Below are positions 1 through 6,137 of a stretch of DNA of 7,699 nucleotides, piece by piece. The position numbers and the translations under genes were made by a program. Source of the stretch: Phycisphaerales bacterium. GTDB lineage: Bacteria; Planctomycetota; Phycisphaerae; SM23-33. Each line of letters begins with the position of its first letter. The first letter of the stretch is position 1. Location of the stretch: contig PMYM01000153.1 of NCBI GenBank assembly GCA_003171235.1, positions 18,267 to 25,965 of the forward strand, read 5' to 3'. The notes below the pieces were generated by a model, which ran no database searches, was not told where the DNA came from, and saw only the letters and a program-made list of their open reading frames with translations.

Positions 1-27
1 CGACCATCGAAAAGGAAGGCCTCTGGA

Positions 28-50
28 CACGGGCGAGACGCCCGTGCTAC
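28..50. repeat. GC-rich hairpin repeat unit (REP-like)
   Basis: CACGGGCG (28-35), loop AGA (36-38) and CGCCCGTG (39-46) form a perfect 8-bp stem, followed by CTAC. The hairpin is seen directly. From general knowledge, this 'cacgggcgagacgcccgtgctac' element recurs at many intergenic sites in planctomycete and some other PVC genomes, where it is often mistranslated as short HGRDARAT-like peptides. Only one copy lies in this window, so its repeat status cannot be shown here. A rho-independent terminator role is unlikely because no T-run follows the stem on either strand. Confidence 0.5.
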
Positions 51-325
51 GGGGAGAATCCTTTTTCAACGGGCTGCTAAGGCTGAGTAAGAACCCGCGC
101 CTGGAAATCGTCGAAAAGCACCCAGTGGAGAGGCTGCGCAGGCGCGGACGGCCAGAGGATCGAGTGGGTCGCATCCCGATACTTAAGGCTGGCCAGCGTG
201 TTGCAGGTCAGCCCAAAGGCGGCGTGCCCGAAGTGCGGAACAGCGAACTGGAGAAGGCCTTCGGCGTGACGATGAGCACGATCTACAAGCGAGCGTGGGC
301 GGTCAAGAGACTGTTGGGGCTGTAG
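44..325 (+). pseudogene. possible gene remnant with HTH-like C-terminus
   Basis: This frame is open for 93 codons, but its only early start is a GTG inside the hairpin repeat at 28-46. The next candidate, GTG at 125, has no clear ribosome binding site. The last third (bases about 209-325) looks coding: codons are mostly G/C-ending, and the peptide contains ELEKAFGVTMSTIYKRAWAV, which resembles a helix-turn-helix of the 'elxxxfgvsxsTIYkr' kind and is followed by KRLLGL. I do not recognise a family. The first 15 or so codons read through the repeat and the motif tttttcaacgggctgcta at 62-79, which may belong to the repeat element itself. The best reading is the 3' end of a small DNA-binding protein whose 5' end was lost or replaced by the repeat. 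It could also be chance coding on a GC-rich spacer. The rest of 1-448 holds no other gene I can support; 326-448 is the downstream spacer of ydbL, without a convincing terminator. Confidence 0.3.
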
Positions 326-448
326 AAAAAGCGGCGAACCCGGCGTGGGGGGAGCCGTTGGCAACTCTCGTTTGGCTTGGCCCATTGAGGCCCGTCCTCG
401 CCCAGCCCCGGACAGAGCCTGCGGAGGGTACAGCGAGCCTGGCGCCTG

Positions 449-862
449 CTAGTCCTTCAGGTCCTTCTTCTGGATCCACTTGCCGTCCTTGAGCTTGAGC
501 CATTCCTCCGGCTTGGCGGCCCGGAAGTTTCGTTTGCCGGCGCTCAGGGCGAAGCTCTCGGGTGTAGTGCCCGCTTCCTTCGCGCCCAACTCATAGAACG
601 CTTTGCGGTCGGCGTTCTCATCTTCCACAAGTTTCTTGAGGTCTTTGTCGCTGAGGGATTGGGCCTTGACGGCGTCCACGAGGCCGTCGAAGGTTTCGCC
701 GATCTTACCGTCGGCCTTCTCTTTCTTGATGGCCTCGAGACGCTTGGCCATCCGGTCGGTGATCTGGGCCTTGGTGTCGGCGCAGACGACGGAGGCCAGG
801 GCTCCCAGGATGGCGGCACACAAGCTCAGTGAAACGACCGTTTTGCAACCGTGTCCATTCAT
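449..862 (-). CDS. ydbL: YdbL family (DUF1318) exported protein
   Basis: This 137-residue protein has a signal peptide: a basic N-terminus (K7), a hydrophobic stretch at about residues 9-24 and a likely signal peptidase I site after VVCA (A28). The mature part matches the YdbL/DUF1318 pattern: an Ala/Lys-rich helix, then GKIGETFDGLVDAVK (about 53-67), a D/N-rich helix with a VEDENADRKAFYELGAKEAG segment (about 79-98), and a C-terminal EEWLKLKDGKWIQKKD that mirrors the 'G..G.W..K' end of E. coli YdbL. In E. coli YdbL is a small periplasmic partner that modulates oligomerisation of the lipoprotein YnbE in the YdbH-YnbE intermembrane bridge. The ATG start (860-862) overlaps the ynbE stop by four bases (ATGA), with AGGAG seven bases upstream. 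It is the last gene of the ydbH-ynbE-ydbL operon. The family is assigned by order, size and motifs; the role is transferred from E. coli. Confidence 0.85.
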   Translation of the reverse strand: MNGHGCKTVVSLSLCAAILGALASVVCADTKAQITDRMAKRLEAIKKEKADGKIGETFDGLVDAVKAQSLSDKDLKKLVEDENADRKAFYELGAKEAGTTPESFALSAGKRNFRAAKPEEWLKLKDGKWIQKKDLKD

Positions 863-1092
863 TTCTTGTCTCCTGTCGAAGGCTGGGTTTCCACGGCCGG
901 ATTCTTCTGGGCCGCCTTCTTTTCGACTTCATTGAAAAAAGCGTCCACCTCGCGATCCACCTTGATGTTGATATCCATCGTAATGTGGATGGGCTTGATC
1001 TCGACCGGTTCCACCTTGACGTCGTGGGTGACCGCGCACCCGGCAATCGCCCATAGCGCTGCTACGACGGCAACCAGCAGCCAGTACCTCAT
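859..1092 (-). CDS. ynbE: YnbE-like outer-membrane lipoprotein
   Basis: This is a 77-residue lipoprotein precursor. The N-terminal MRYW is followed by a hydrophobic segment and the lipobox I-A-G-C, so the acylated cysteine is residue 19. The mature part contains the YnbE core: acidic/valine-rich strands, PIHITMDINIKVDREVDAFF (about residues 37-56), comparable to the 'I.INMNVKIEHEI.IK.D..V..L' run of E. coli YnbE, then a charged tail. Residue 19 is followed by A-V, with no aspartate at +2, which fits outer-membrane sorting by E. coli rules. In E. coli YnbE oligomerises by beta-augmentation on the C-terminus of YdbH and completes the bridge to the outer membrane. A GTG directly upstream (1095) would add one residue. 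The ATG at 1092 is preferred because AAGGAG (1100-1105) sits seven bases before it but only four before the GTG. The gene lies 28 bases after the ydbH stop and overlaps ydbL by ATGA. Confidence 0.87.
   Translation of the reverse strand: MRYWLLVAVVAALWAIAGCAVTHDVKVEPVEIKPIHITMDINIKVDREVDAFFNEVEKKAAQKNPAVETQPSTGDKK
870..874 (-). promoter_or_regulatory. ribosome binding site of ydbL
   Basis: AGGAG on the minus strand lies seven bases before the ydbL ATG, inside the 3' end of ynbE. It supports the start at 862 and translational coupling to ynbE. Confidence 0.7.
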
Positions 1093-1099
1093 CACGGAT

Positions 1100-1105
1100 C
1101 TCCTT
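1100..1105 (-). promoter_or_regulatory. ribosome binding site of ynbE
   Basis: A full AAGGAG on the minus strand, seven bases before the ATG at 1092. It decides between that ATG and the GTG at 1095. Just upstream (1106-1118) is a short GC-rich palindrome, CGCCCG-C-CGGGCG on the minus strand, in the ydbH-ynbE gap. It has no T-run and could at most slow ribosomes or protect mRNA ends. Confidence 0.75.
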
Positions 1106-1120
1106 CGCCCGGCGGGCGGG

Positions 1121-4072
1121 TTATTTCAGTGCTCCAACTTCACGGCTTATTAGTATAACACTCCGCAGGGTCTCGTCAAAGTCGTGGAAGTTCAGGGTCA
1201 CTGATTCGAATTTCTGCCTCTCGCCCGTACGACCCCGGCCCTTGGTGTTGACACGGCCAAGGAATTTCCCGTCGTCGCCCTTTGTTAAGACGAGGCTCAG
1301 CTCGTCGTATTCAAAATCTTTGAAGGCGTTGATCAGCCGGTTCTTGATCTCCACGTAGAGACTGTCGGCCTTGAATCGCGGGTCGGTGCTCTCCAGCACG
1401 GCGCCGAGGGCCTCAGTGTCCTTGACCTTGAACCACCCGGACTGGCCGGGCGCGGTGCGCAGCTCGCCTTCGCCAAAGTGAATGTTTGGCCAGGTTCCGA
1501 TCGTCACGGGCAACTTACCATCGAGGGCGCCGACGCCAGTGGCCCTCTCGTCAGGGATGAGCGCCAACACGTCGCCCAGCTTAAGGTCGCGGGCGAAAAC
1601 GGTCATCGTGTGCTCTTTGACCTGGGGGTCGAAGCGGAAGTCTTCGACGTAGAGGCGCCCGCCTACCCAGCCGCATTCGCCGCGCTGCACATAGGCCGCC
1701 CAGCCGGTCGGGCGGCCGTCGGCTTCTTTGGGCTCGAGGCGAAAGGCCACGAAGCCGTCTTTGACGTCGAGTTTGCCCATCGTCGCCCGGCGAACCAGGG
1801 CCACCTGGAACTCTTTGCGCGGCGTGAGCAGAGGGGCGACGCTGTTGATGCGGACCGTGGCAAAGACTCCCTCGGCCTGGGCTTCCCAGGCCTTGCTCTT
1901 AAATGTGCCGTCGAGGACAGTCAGGGCGATGTTTGGCACCAGGCCGTCGGGGGACAGACGCACATAACCGTCGAGGGCGAACGAACCTGTGGCGAGCAGT
2001 CCTTTGAGCTGCGGCACGAGGCGGCCGATCGCTGCCTCGTCCGCGATCTCGAAAAACGGAAGCGAGATGTAGGCCCGAGCCGTGGGCCCCCGAGACCCGG
2101 CCCCGGGGGCGGCGCTGCCTTCCACTCGCAGCTTGGCCCCAGGCAGCGGCTCCCAAGCCACGGTAAAGTCCGCCCTCGTGTCGGCCACGCTCAGCGTGCC
2201 CGAGAGGGAAGGCAGGGCGACTCCCTGGAGTTCGATTGACTTCACGGCCAGGCGACCTGGCTCGGGCGGCGCCGCCACGTTCCAGGTCAGCGGCACATCC
2301 GCCTCCAGGCCGGCCATGGCTAGTCTCATTTCCTTGTGCTGCACCGAGACGTCGGCCAGTGACACCCGGGCGCTCACCGCGGGCGGCGCCCCATCAACCA
2401 GCGTGGCCGTGCCGCGGGCTTCGACCGCCCCTGTTGCCACCTCGACCCCGGCCACGCTAGCCGAGACGCCCGGCGACCCCGGCGGCGTGCTGACGACGAA
2501 CTCGATCGGGAGCGGCGCCCCGGGTCCGTGGCCGGCGGGGAAATCCCGTCGCGCCGTCACGAGCAGCGACGCGTCGCGCACGCCAGCGGCCAGGAGGTGA
2601 TCTCCGAACTTGTGCCGAAGGCTCGCGTCGATGCCGCTGATTCGAAGGCTGCCGGCAAGTGCTCCGCCTTTATCGCTCCAGGCGCCTTCGATGACCGAAC
2701 GGACCGCCGCGAGCTTCGCGGTCGTTCCCTCGCCGGCCGCGACGGTGATGGGGGCGGCCGCCTCGGCGACTAGGGCGGCGACGGCGGCTACCGGCCTCCC
2801 GTCTTCGAGCGTCACAATCAGGAGCGGCTGATTGTCGCGTTCCTTGACGACGAATTTGGCGAAACTCTCCGCCACAGTCCGGTCGCTCGCCGGGACCTCG
2901 GCTGACGCGATGGCGACCCACGAGTCAGGGAGCAGGTCCACCCGCAGGCCCCCCGTGCCGGCGGTAGCGGTCATCCGGAGATTCGCGATCACACCCTTGA
3001 GGCTGGCGCCGCTGGCCGGAATCACCAGGTCGGAGGAGGCGAGGGTCGCCCGCACCGTGGGCACGGTCGCCGACCAGGCCCAACTCCGTCCCGAGTCGGT
3101 CCGGGTGCGGCTGAGTTCCAGGATTCCGTCGGCCGAGAATTCACCCTTGGCGATGGCCTGCCCGTCGATCCACGGGGCCAAGGGAGTTTTCTGGACGAGC
3201 AGCCAGGGCTTGTCGACTCCGGCCTCACCGTGTACCTGGACGCGGGCGAGGTCGGTCTTGCCTCGGAGCCAGTCTTCGAGCCCGGTCTCGCTGACCTTAA
3301 CCCGGGAGAGTTGCCAGCCCGCGCCCTGCGCCGTCGCGTCGAGGCTCAGTGCGCCCTGGTTGCGCGCGATTGCGACTTTGGCGGTCAGGCCGCCCCAGGG
3401 TTGTCCCGCGGCGGCCGCGAGTGACGGCGCCAGGGCTGCAAGCACGCGGCCGAGGTCGGGTACGTCGCCAGCCAGGGCGAGCGTGAAGTCCTGGCTCCTG
3501 GTGTCAAAGGCGCCGATGAGTTGGAGCGTGACGCCCTCGACGACGGCCGTCATGTCCAGCGCCAGGGTGTCCGGACCGGTGTTCTCCACGGAGCCGGAGA
3601 TGGGAATCTGCAGGCGTCGGCCATCGAGGTCGAGGGCCAGAGTTGAGGCCCGCAGCGTAATTCGCCGGAAGGGCATTTCGGCCGGAGTCTCGCCGCCGGT
3701 CGGGCCGTGCAGGCTCGCCAGTGGGCCGAGGTCCCAGACGCCGTCCTTCCGCCGGATCTCCGCCTCCAAACCGATGATCTCGATGGAATCGATCCGCTTG
3801 CGCAGCAGTTGCCAGACACTGTAGTCGACGCCGAGGGAACCGATGCACAGGCGGTCGTCCTGGCCGACGGACAGGTGGGTTATCTCAAGATGGGCCAGGG
3901 AATAGCCGACGACGCGGAGGCTGGGCTTCGGGAGTCCGAGCCCTTCGACCCGTGCGGCGATTACACGCTTAATGATTGTGGGCCCCAGAACCAGCCAGAG
4001 GCCCAGCACGACGAGCGCCGCAATGCCCAGTCCCAGGGCGACGCGCCATGCCCATTTTCGCTCGCGTTTCAT
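1121..4072 (-). CDS. ydbH: YdbH-like AsmA-superfamily intermembrane lipid transport protein
   Basis: From the chosen start the protein has 983 residues, somewhat longer than E. coli YdbH (about 880). It has a basic N-terminus (MKRERK), one membrane anchor at about residues 8-30 (VALGLGIAALVVLGLWLVLG), and a long periplasmic part rich in alternating beta-strand patterns, as in the bridge-like AsmA/TamB/YhdP/YdbH proteins. Its C-terminal 170 residues match the YdbH-like family: a GALDGKLPVTI segment (about 847-857), GEGELRTAPGQSGWFKV (about 867-883), AFKDFEYDELSLVL (about 916-929) and a final LNFHDFDETLRS helix (about 960-971). In E. coli YdbH is anchored in the inner membrane, contacts YnbE near the outer membrane and acts redundantly with TamB and YhdP in phospholipid delivery. 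The open frame continues 90 codons upstream to 4342, but that extension has odd composition, would put the membrane anchor internally and lacks a ribosome site. ATG 4072 has GGAAG six bases before it and leads straight into the anchor. It is the first gene of the operon with ynbE and ydbL. Confidence 0.87.
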   Translation of the reverse strand: MKRERKWAWRVALGLGIAALVVLGLWLVLGPTIIKRVIAARVEGLGLPKPSLRVVGYSLAHLEITHLSVGQDDRLCIGSLGVDYSVWQLLRKRIDSIEIIGLEAEIRRKDGVWDLGPLASLHGPTGGETPAEMPFRRITLRASTLALDLDGRRLQIPISGSVENTGPDTLALDMTAVVEGVTLQLIGAFDTRSQDFTLALAGDVPDLGRVLAALAPSLAAAAGQPWGGLTAKVAIARNQGALSLDATAQGAGWQLSRVKVSETGLEDWLRGKTDLARVQVHGEAGVDKPWLLVQKTPLAPWIDGQAIAKGEFSADGILELSRTRTDSGRSWAWSATVPTVRATLASSDLVIPASGASLKGVIANLRMTATAGTGGLRVDLLPDSWVAIASAEVPASDRTVAESFAKFVVKERDNQPLLIVTLEDGRPVAAVAALVAEAAAPITVAAGEGTTAKLAAVRSVIEGAWSDKGGALAGSLRISGIDASLRHKFGDHLLAAGVRDASLLVTARRDFPAGHGPGAPLPIEFVVSTPPGSPGVSASVAGVEVATGAVEARGTATLVDGAPPAVSARVSLADVSVQHKEMRLAMAGLEADVPLTWNVAAPPEPGRLAVKSIELQGVALPSLSGTLSVADTRADFTVAWEPLPGAKLRVEGSAAPGAGSRGPTARAYISLPFFEIADEAAIGRLVPQLKGLLATGSFALDGYVRLSPDGLVPNIALTVLDGTFKSKAWEAQAEGVFATVRINSVAPLLTPRKEFQVALVRRATMGKLDVKDGFVAFRLEPKEADGRPTGWAAYVQRGECGWVGGRLYVEDFRFDPQVKEHTMTVFARDLKLGDVLALIPDERATGVGALDGKLPVTIGTWPNIHFGEGELRTAPGQSGWFKVKDTEALGAVLESTDPRFKADSLYVEIKNRLINAFKDFEYDELSLVLTKGDDGKFLGRVNTKGRGRTGERQKFESVTLNFHDFDETLRSVILISREVGALK

Positions 4073-4078
4073 ACCTTG

Positions 4079-4083
4079 CTTCC
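4079..4083 (-). promoter_or_regulatory. ribosome binding site of ydbH
   Basis: GGAAG on the minus strand, six bases before the ATG at 4072. It supports this start over the longer frame beginning at 4342 and over the ATG at 4141, neither of which has a recognisable site. Confidence 0.5.
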
Positions 4084-4221
4084 AGCGCTGATGGCCCGCA
4101 ACCGTCGCGGGTCGCTCTTCCTGATTATCCCCTTCCCGCATGATTCTGCGAGCGTTCTTTTGGCCGGTCTTGCTCCCAAGCGGCGGATTCTGGCCGTCAT
4201 TAGGCTCGGAACCGACCCTTC

Positions 4222-4536
4222 TCAACGAGAAGAATGCCCCCTGGCCGAGCATGGGCTTTCCGATCCTGACCGGGCCTGGTTGACGCTGTGCTGCCAGGAG
4301 CCGGTTTTCCGGATATGGAACCGCCGGCCGATCTTGACCCACTCGTAACTGCCGGGCCCGGCGTTGGCGTGCAACTGGTCAGGGTAGTAGTAGGTTCCGA
4401 TGATCGTCCCATCACCCAGGCGGAGCTTTGGGTGCCGCCCGCCGCCGGCGGGGGCGGGGCCAAAATGAAACCACCCGGAACGCCTTCTTCTGCGCTCCGC
4501 GTAGTATAGCGGGGGTGGGCGTTGGTATTGCTCCAC
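4222..4536 (-). CDS. hypothetical small protein (doubtful)
   Basis: This is a 104-codon frame with a GTG start and no visible ribosome site; an in-frame TGA lies a little upstream. Residues about 34-86 (from RHPKLRLGDGTIIGTYYYPD to the GSWQHSVNQA stretch) use mainly G/C-ending codons and have a plausible aromatic, beta-rich composition. The N-terminal 33 residues (Pro/Arg/Gly runs) and the last 18 look non-coding. I do not recognise a family and no membrane segment or motif is evident. It could be a small real protein, the remnant of a larger one, or a chance frame in the GC-rich spacer. It lies upstream of ydbH on the same strand. Confidence 0.25.
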   Translation of the reverse strand: MEQYQRPPPLYYAERRRRRSGWFHFGPAPAGGGRHPKLRLGDGTIIGTYYYPDQLHANAGPGSYEWVKIGRRFHIRKTGSWQHSVNQARSGSESPCSARGHSSR

Positions 4537-4648
4537 GACCGGACGACGGGCTTGTGCTGGCGTTCACCTGGGGCAGCGGCGGCGTGCTGGACACCGTTAG
4601 AGGCGACGCACGCGAGCAGGCCAGTTCGTACTCTGAGGCTCAGAAAGG

Positions 4649-5770
4649 CTATTCCAGGGCCGGCCTACTCTCCGAAGCCCGCAGCGATCCCTCCACCCGC
4701 TCGCGCTCGGCCCGCTGGCGCAACGCCTCAATTCCGTAGGCCACGTCGTCGGCCAGTTTGCCCAGCAGTTTTGCCTCCTCGGGATCGAAGGCGTCCGGGA
4801 CCGCCGCATAAATGCTCAACGCGCCGAAGCAGCGGCCCCCGCCGTGCAGCGGCAGGGCGATGGACGAGGCATAGCCGCGCTGATCGGCCAGTTCGCGCCT
4901 AGGCCCAAACGCGGAATCTGTGGGAATGTTGCGGGCCAGCACGGGCCGGCCGGTGCGAATGGCGGTGCCGGTGGGGCCGCGGCCGCGCTGGGCATCGGCC
5001 CAGGTGACGTTCAACGTGTCCAGATAGCCGTTATCGAAGCCGGCCTGGGCTACCGGGCGCACCGACTTGGCTTCATCCCCCTCCGCCAAGCCGATCCACG
5101 CCATGCGGTAGCCGCCCTGTTCCACCGCCAGGCGGCAGGCGGCTTGCAGCAACGCCGCCTCATCCGTGGCGCGCACCATTTCCTGATTGAACAGGCTGAT
5201 CAGGTGCAGGGCGCGGTTGACCCTTCGCAACCCGGCATCCGCCGCCACGATTCGCTCGTGGCATTTTTGCTCCGTCAAGTCCGTAAGCACCAGGCAGAAC
5301 ACCGTCCCCGCCCCTTCGCTGCGCAAGCGGGAGGCCGACAGATAGACGGGCGCCAGACGGCCCTCGTTGGAGATCAGGTTGACTTCCCGGCGGCTGGGTT
5401 TTGTGTGGGCTTGCGCAAGGACGGCGTCAAGCGCCTTCCGGTCCGCGGGCCTCAGGTAGTCCCGCAGGGCGGTGCCCAATACGTGATCGAGCGGTTTCCC
5501 CAACATCTTCGCCAAGTAGGCGTTGCAGTAGAGGATGACTCCGTCCGCGGACAAGGCCGCCGCGCCCTCGCCCATCGTCTCGACGAGCTGCCGACACAGG
5601 CGGTCAGACCCGCCCAGGGTATGGACCCGTTCGCCGCCCTCGCCGGCGACCACCACCGCGTCCACTTCCCCGTTGCGGATGGCGCGCAAGACCTCCTCGG
5701 CCTCGGCCATCTGGGCGCGGAGGCTTTCCAGTTCCGCCGCGAGCTTGGATTCTGAAGGCCTGTCCGTCAT
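4649..5770 (-). CDS. PAS-GAF sensor protein without output domain
   Basis: This 373-residue soluble protein has an N-terminal coiled coil (about 5-33, Leu/Glu/Ala-rich, ending LRAIRNGEVDAVVV), a PAS domain (about 60-168: 'DGVILYCNAYLAKMLG' core, closing with VLTDLTEQK), a short linker helix and a GAF domain (about 185-350, including GGYRMAWIGLA, RGPTGTAIRTGRPVLARNI and YASSIALPLHGGGRCFGALS). This is the usual sensor half of hybrid or histidine kinases found beside kaiB/kaiC genes outside cyanobacteria. Here the frame ends at 'RASESRPALE', exactly where 'RASEerYRaL' would normally open a further PAS or kinase segment. No HisKA, HATPase, GGDEF or receiver domain follows in any frame of the next 570 bases. 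No membrane segment is present, so it should be cytoplasmic. It starts 25 bases after the kaiB stop with only a weak GGGA site, and so probably sits in the kai operon. It is either a truncated kinase or a genuine adaptor; ligands are unknown. Confidence 0.85.
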   Translation of the reverse strand: MTDRPSESKLAAELESLRAQMAEAEEVLRAIRNGEVDAVVVAGEGGERVHTLGGSDRLCRQLVETMGEGAAALSADGVILYCNAYLAKMLGKPLDHVLGTALRDYLRPADRKALDAVLAQAHTKPSRREVNLISNEGRLAPVYLSASRLRSEGAGTVFCLVLTDLTEQKCHERIVAADAGLRRVNRALHLISLFNQEMVRATDEAALLQAACRLAVEQGGYRMAWIGLAEGDEAKSVRPVAQAGFDNGYLDTLNVTWADAQRGRGPTGTAIRTGRPVLARNIPTDSAFGPRRELADQRGYASSIALPLHGGGRCFGALSIYAAVPDAFDPEEAKLLGKLADDVAYGIEALRQRAERERVEGSLRASESRPALE

Positions 5771-5795
5771 ACTGGTTTTCCCGGCGAAAGGGCAA

Positions 5796-6137
5796 TCACG
5801 CGGAGGTTGTGGGCGCGGGAATCAAATCCAGCCCCACCAGAACACGCTCGGTGTCGGAGAGGTCGCCGATTATCTTGCGCGCCGGTTCGGGGAGCCTGCG
5901 CACCAGGGTGGGGATGGCCAGAATCTGGTCGTCCTTGGCCAATCGGGGCGTCTCCAGCAGGTCGATCACCTCAATCGTGTAGCGACCTTGCAGGTGGTTT
6001 TCACAAATGCGTTTGAGGTTGGCAAACGCCACCAGCGATCTGGGCGTCTGCCCCGCCACGTACAGCCGAAGTTTCCACGAGACCGCGGGGGCCGCAGCCG
6101 TTGCTATGGCAGGATCGGTCTGGGGCTTGGCTATCAT
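5796..6137 (-). CDS. kaiB: KaiB family circadian-clock-type protein
   Basis: This 113-residue protein has a 20-residue Ala/Pro-rich N-terminal extension, then a full KaiB domain (about 22-106): KLRLYVAGQTPRSLVAFANL, RICENHLQGRYTIEVIDLLE, the DDQILAIPTLVRRLPEP segment with its conserved prolines, and KIIGDLSDTERVLVGLDL. KaiB has a thioredoxin-like fold. In the cyanobacterial clock it switches fold to bind the KaiC CI ring; non-cyanobacterial KaiB2-type proteins are linked to stress and timing functions but are less understood. The ATG overlaps the kaiC stop by four bases (ATGA), with AAGGAG (6145-6150) seven bases upstream, so it should be made together with KaiC. The sensor gene follows 25 bases later. 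No KaiA gene is visible here. Confidence 0.96.
   Translation of the reverse strand: MIAKPQTDPAIATAAAPAVSWKLRLYVAGQTPRSLVAFANLKRICENHLQGRYTIEVIDLLETPRLAKDDQILAIPTLVRRLPEPARKIIGDLSDTERVLVGLDLIPAPTTSA

Larger units (their letters stand above)
4073..4648. other. spacer between the kai operon and the ydbH operon
   Basis: This 576-base stretch has no confident gene. It carries the possible hypothetical ORF at 4222-4536 (minus) and should contain the ydbH promoter. A GATAAT hexamer (minus strand, 4124-4129), about 50 bases before the ydbH start, could be a -10 box, but no matching -35 is seen at the right distance. A 13-base near-palindrome, TCTGAG-G-CTCAGA (4632-4644), lies four bases after the sensor gene's stop; it has no T-run on the minus strand and is not a standard terminator. 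No tRNA, repeat array or transposase is visible. Confidence 0.5.

Noticed and set aside
326..448. Intrinsic terminator after ydbL, using the T-run complementary to 326-330
   Set aside because: The T-run lies about 120 bases after the stop and no stable stem directly precedes it; only 4-bp pairings with long loops can be drawn.
1478..2239. 253-codon plus-strand open frame opposite ydbH
   Set aside because: It is antisense to a well-supported gene; its open length is explained by the high GC content and third-position bias of ydbH, and it has no recognisable domain.
2832..3824. 330-codon plus-strand open frame opposite ydbH
   Set aside because: Ser/Arg/Pro-rich antisense shadow of ydbH without a ribosome site or family features.
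4124..4129. GATAAT as -10 box of a ydbH promoter
   Set aside because: No -35-like hexamer is present at 16-18 bases, and one hexamer match in this length is weak evidence; noted only in the spacer entry.
4844..5755. 303-codon plus-strand open frame opposite the PAS-GAF gene
   Set aside because: Antisense shadow: Gly/Arg/Gln-rich with no motif, while the opposite frame has clear PAS and GAF domains.
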